From Rivularia sp. PCC 7116 (lineage in GTDB: Bacteria > Cyanobacteriota > Cyanobacteriia > Cyanobacteriales > Nostocaceae), in NCBI RefSeq assembly GCF_000316665.1, contig NC_019678.1:7845001-7909000 (forward strand): 64,000 nt of DNA, given 5' to 3'. Of the stretch, positions 63,002-64,000 are shown one piece after another; within the stretch, counting starts at the first letter, position 1; every line of letters begins with the position of its first letter. The notes beneath the pieces were generated by a model. It made no database searches, had not been told where the DNA came from, and saw only the letters and a list, made by a program, of their open reading frames with translations. Position numbers and translations under genes: made by a program.

Positions 63002-64000
63002 GTGTACAAAACAGTTCCAATAAAAGCAAAATTTACGGATGAAGAAAAAGCTTTCTGGGTAGATCAGTGTGAGCATTCAAACAGTTTATATAACTCTGCT
63101 ATTTATCTGGCACGCCAGAATCATTATGCAATGCTACTTGAAAGAAAGGCTAATACAACTTACTGGTGTGGAGATGAACTTAGAAGTGGTTGGAAAACTT
63201 ACAGATTAGAAACTAATTATTATCATTTAGATAAACAGCTTAAAACTTGCATTCACTACTTTTCATTGGCTGCACAAGCTGCACAACAAACATTAAAGTT
63301 AGTAGGAGAATCAATAACTAGTTACAATAAATTAGTGGATAAGTATTACTTAGGAGATGGCAGTAGGCCATCAATTCCCAAGTACAGAAAGTCTGGTGGT
63401 TTATTCGCAGTTACGTTCCCAAAACAAGCCTTGGCTTGTCATAATGGTTATATTTATCCCTCAATCAGTAAAGCAACAAAGCCTGAATTAATAACATCAA
63501 TTAAGCTTATTTTGCCCGAATTTATTAGCTTTGATTGGATTAAAGAAGTAATTATTCGTCCTAGTCGTGGAGAGTTTTGGGTTGATTGGGTGATAGACGA
63601 TGGTAAACAGCCAATTATAAATAATAAGAGTCTTAACTACAATCATGCAATTAGCATTGATCACGGTGTAAAGTTTTGGTTGTCAGCAGTTACTACCCTT
63701 GGTAAAAGTTTTATTGTTGAATCTCCACAGCTAAAAACTGCACTCCATAAATATCGAAATCAAGTACAGCAACATAAGAAAAACAAACCTAGTAGATACT
63801 GGGACAATTACCTTGATAGAATCACAGCAAAACGCAATTTACAAGTCAGAGATGCAGTAAATAAAGCCGCTAGGTTTATCATCAATAAATGCTTAAAAGA
63901 CGGTATCGGGAATTTAGTAATTGGTTGGAATGAGGGAAATAAAACCAACATTAATATTGGTAGAAACAATAATTATGAAGTTGTTTCAATGCCAACCAAA
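63002..64000 (+). CDS. tnpB: TnpB/OrfB-like IS605 protein, cut by window edge
   Basis: Starts at GTG 63002 with a strong AAGGAGG, and is open to the window end (333 codons). N-terminal VYKTVPIKAKFTDEEKAFW, then an RNA-binding helical region, then a RuvC-like part: AISIDHGVKFWLSAVTTLGK (first catalytic Asp) and LVIGWNEGNKTNINIGRNNN. In the second motif the position of the usual catalytic Glu is not occupied as in standard TnpB (GWNEG instead of x-E-D), so it may be the variant TnpB-related class or be altered. Zinc finger and final Asp are outside the window. Confidence 0.85.
   Translation, partial: MYKTVPIKAKFTDEEKAFWVDQCEHSNSLYNSAIYLARQNHYAMLLERKANTTYWCGDELRSGWKTYRLETNYYHLDKQLKTCIHYFSLAAQAAQQTLKLVGESITSYNKLVDKYYLGDGSRPSIPKYRKSGGLFAVTFPKQALACHNGYIYPSISKATKPELITSIKLILPEFISFDWIKEVIIRPSRGEFWVDWVIDDGKQPIINNKSLNYNHAISIDHGVKFWLSAVTTLGKSFIVESPQLKTALHKYRNQVQQHKKNKPSRYWDNYLDRITAKRNLQVRDAVNKAARFIINKCLKDGIGNLVIGWNEGNKTNINIGRNNNYEVVSMPTK

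Larger units (their letters stand above)
23850..64000. mobile_element. Inferred nifK-interrupting element, left end at ~23.85 kb, right end beyond the window
   Basis: nifK is broken ~50 bp from a large serine recombinase pointing away from it, and its 5' ~420 codons are not found through base 64000. The simplest reading is one excision element longer than 40 kb whose far end lies outside the window. Everything listed to the right, including psbA and the transporter genes, would then be inside it. A chromosomal inversion or translocation through an older element would also separate the exons, so the extent is inference. Confidence 0.45.
62458..64000. mobile_element. IS200/IS605-type insertion sequence, right end outside window
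   Basis: Divergent tnpA (minus) and tnpB (plus) with a perfect hairpin near the left end (CCCCTGGTT-TAT-AACCAGGGG, 62458-62478), as expected for an IS200/IS605 element whose ends are recognised as hairpins rather than inverted repeats. Exact left boundary not fixed. Confidence 0.8.

Noticed and set aside
1-64000. tRNA, rRNA or known riboswitch
   Set aside because: None recognised by eye on either strand; a covariance-model scan would be needed to exclude small RNAs.

Overview
The window comes from a filamentous, heterocyst-forming cyanobacterium, probably of the Nostoc/Calothrix/Rivularia type. The evidence is a psbA gene for photosystem II D1, an uptake hydrogenase (hupSL, hupW), a nif cluster ending in fdxH (heterocyst ferredoxin), sucrose synthase, XisF- and XisC-type recombinases, and abundant cyanobacterial short tandem repeats and MITE-like inverted repeats. 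I cannot name the genus from the sequence.

Left third (1-23.9 kb): nitrogen fixation and hydrogen uptake. hupS is in pieces. Its first ~15 codons are missing, and an XisF-like serine recombinase (1092-2627) sits exactly where they should be. Its middle exon (2670-3247) is separated from its last exon (5059-5412) by a 1,828-bp element that carries only an XisA/XisC-like tyrosine recombinase. Intact hupL follows and contains, unoccupied, the 16-bp core used by the hupL element of Anabaena PCC 7120. Next come a small unknown gene, sucrose synthase, a pentapeptide protein, hupW, a CBS-CP12 fusion, a methyltransferase and a Mop protein. The minus-strand nif run follows: nifE, nifN, nifX, DUF269, DUF683, nifW, hesA, hesB, fdxH. 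Only the last ~90 codons of nifK are present (23582-~23850). nifK is cut by a second serine recombinase (23904-25457), and its 5' part is nowhere to the right in this window. If this is one element, it exceeds 40 kb and everything from 23.9 kb to the right edge, including psbA, lies inside it.

Middle (25-50 kb): an accessory region with two copies of an undescribed-looking cyanobacterial module: a divergent sigma-70-like protein, a DUF1822 protein and a CHAT (caspase-like) protease fused to TPRs or CHASE2. With it are a two-partner secretion pair (FHA-type exoprotein and FhaC/ShlB transporter), a DUF928 protein, a receiver-like protein lacking its phospho-acceptor Asp, twin CECEF proteins, and a duplicated pair of short proteins ending in the motif CCxCGxGVCCPC. 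My inference is a signalling, proteolysis and secretion system. The Cys-tailed proteins are the best candidates for unusual substrates or peptide products.

Right (50-64 kb): a BMP-family nucleoside-type ABC transporter whose four genes are scattered among unrelated genes (SLH protein, triple-repeat ricin-like lectin, DM13 protein, psbA of the high-light Glu130 type, HEPN-type protein, DUF6174 protein). The window ends in an IS200/IS605 element (tnpA and partial tnpB).

All family assignments are from reading the sequence and memory; no database search was run. Element boundaries for the two serine recombinases are inferred from where conserved coding stops.
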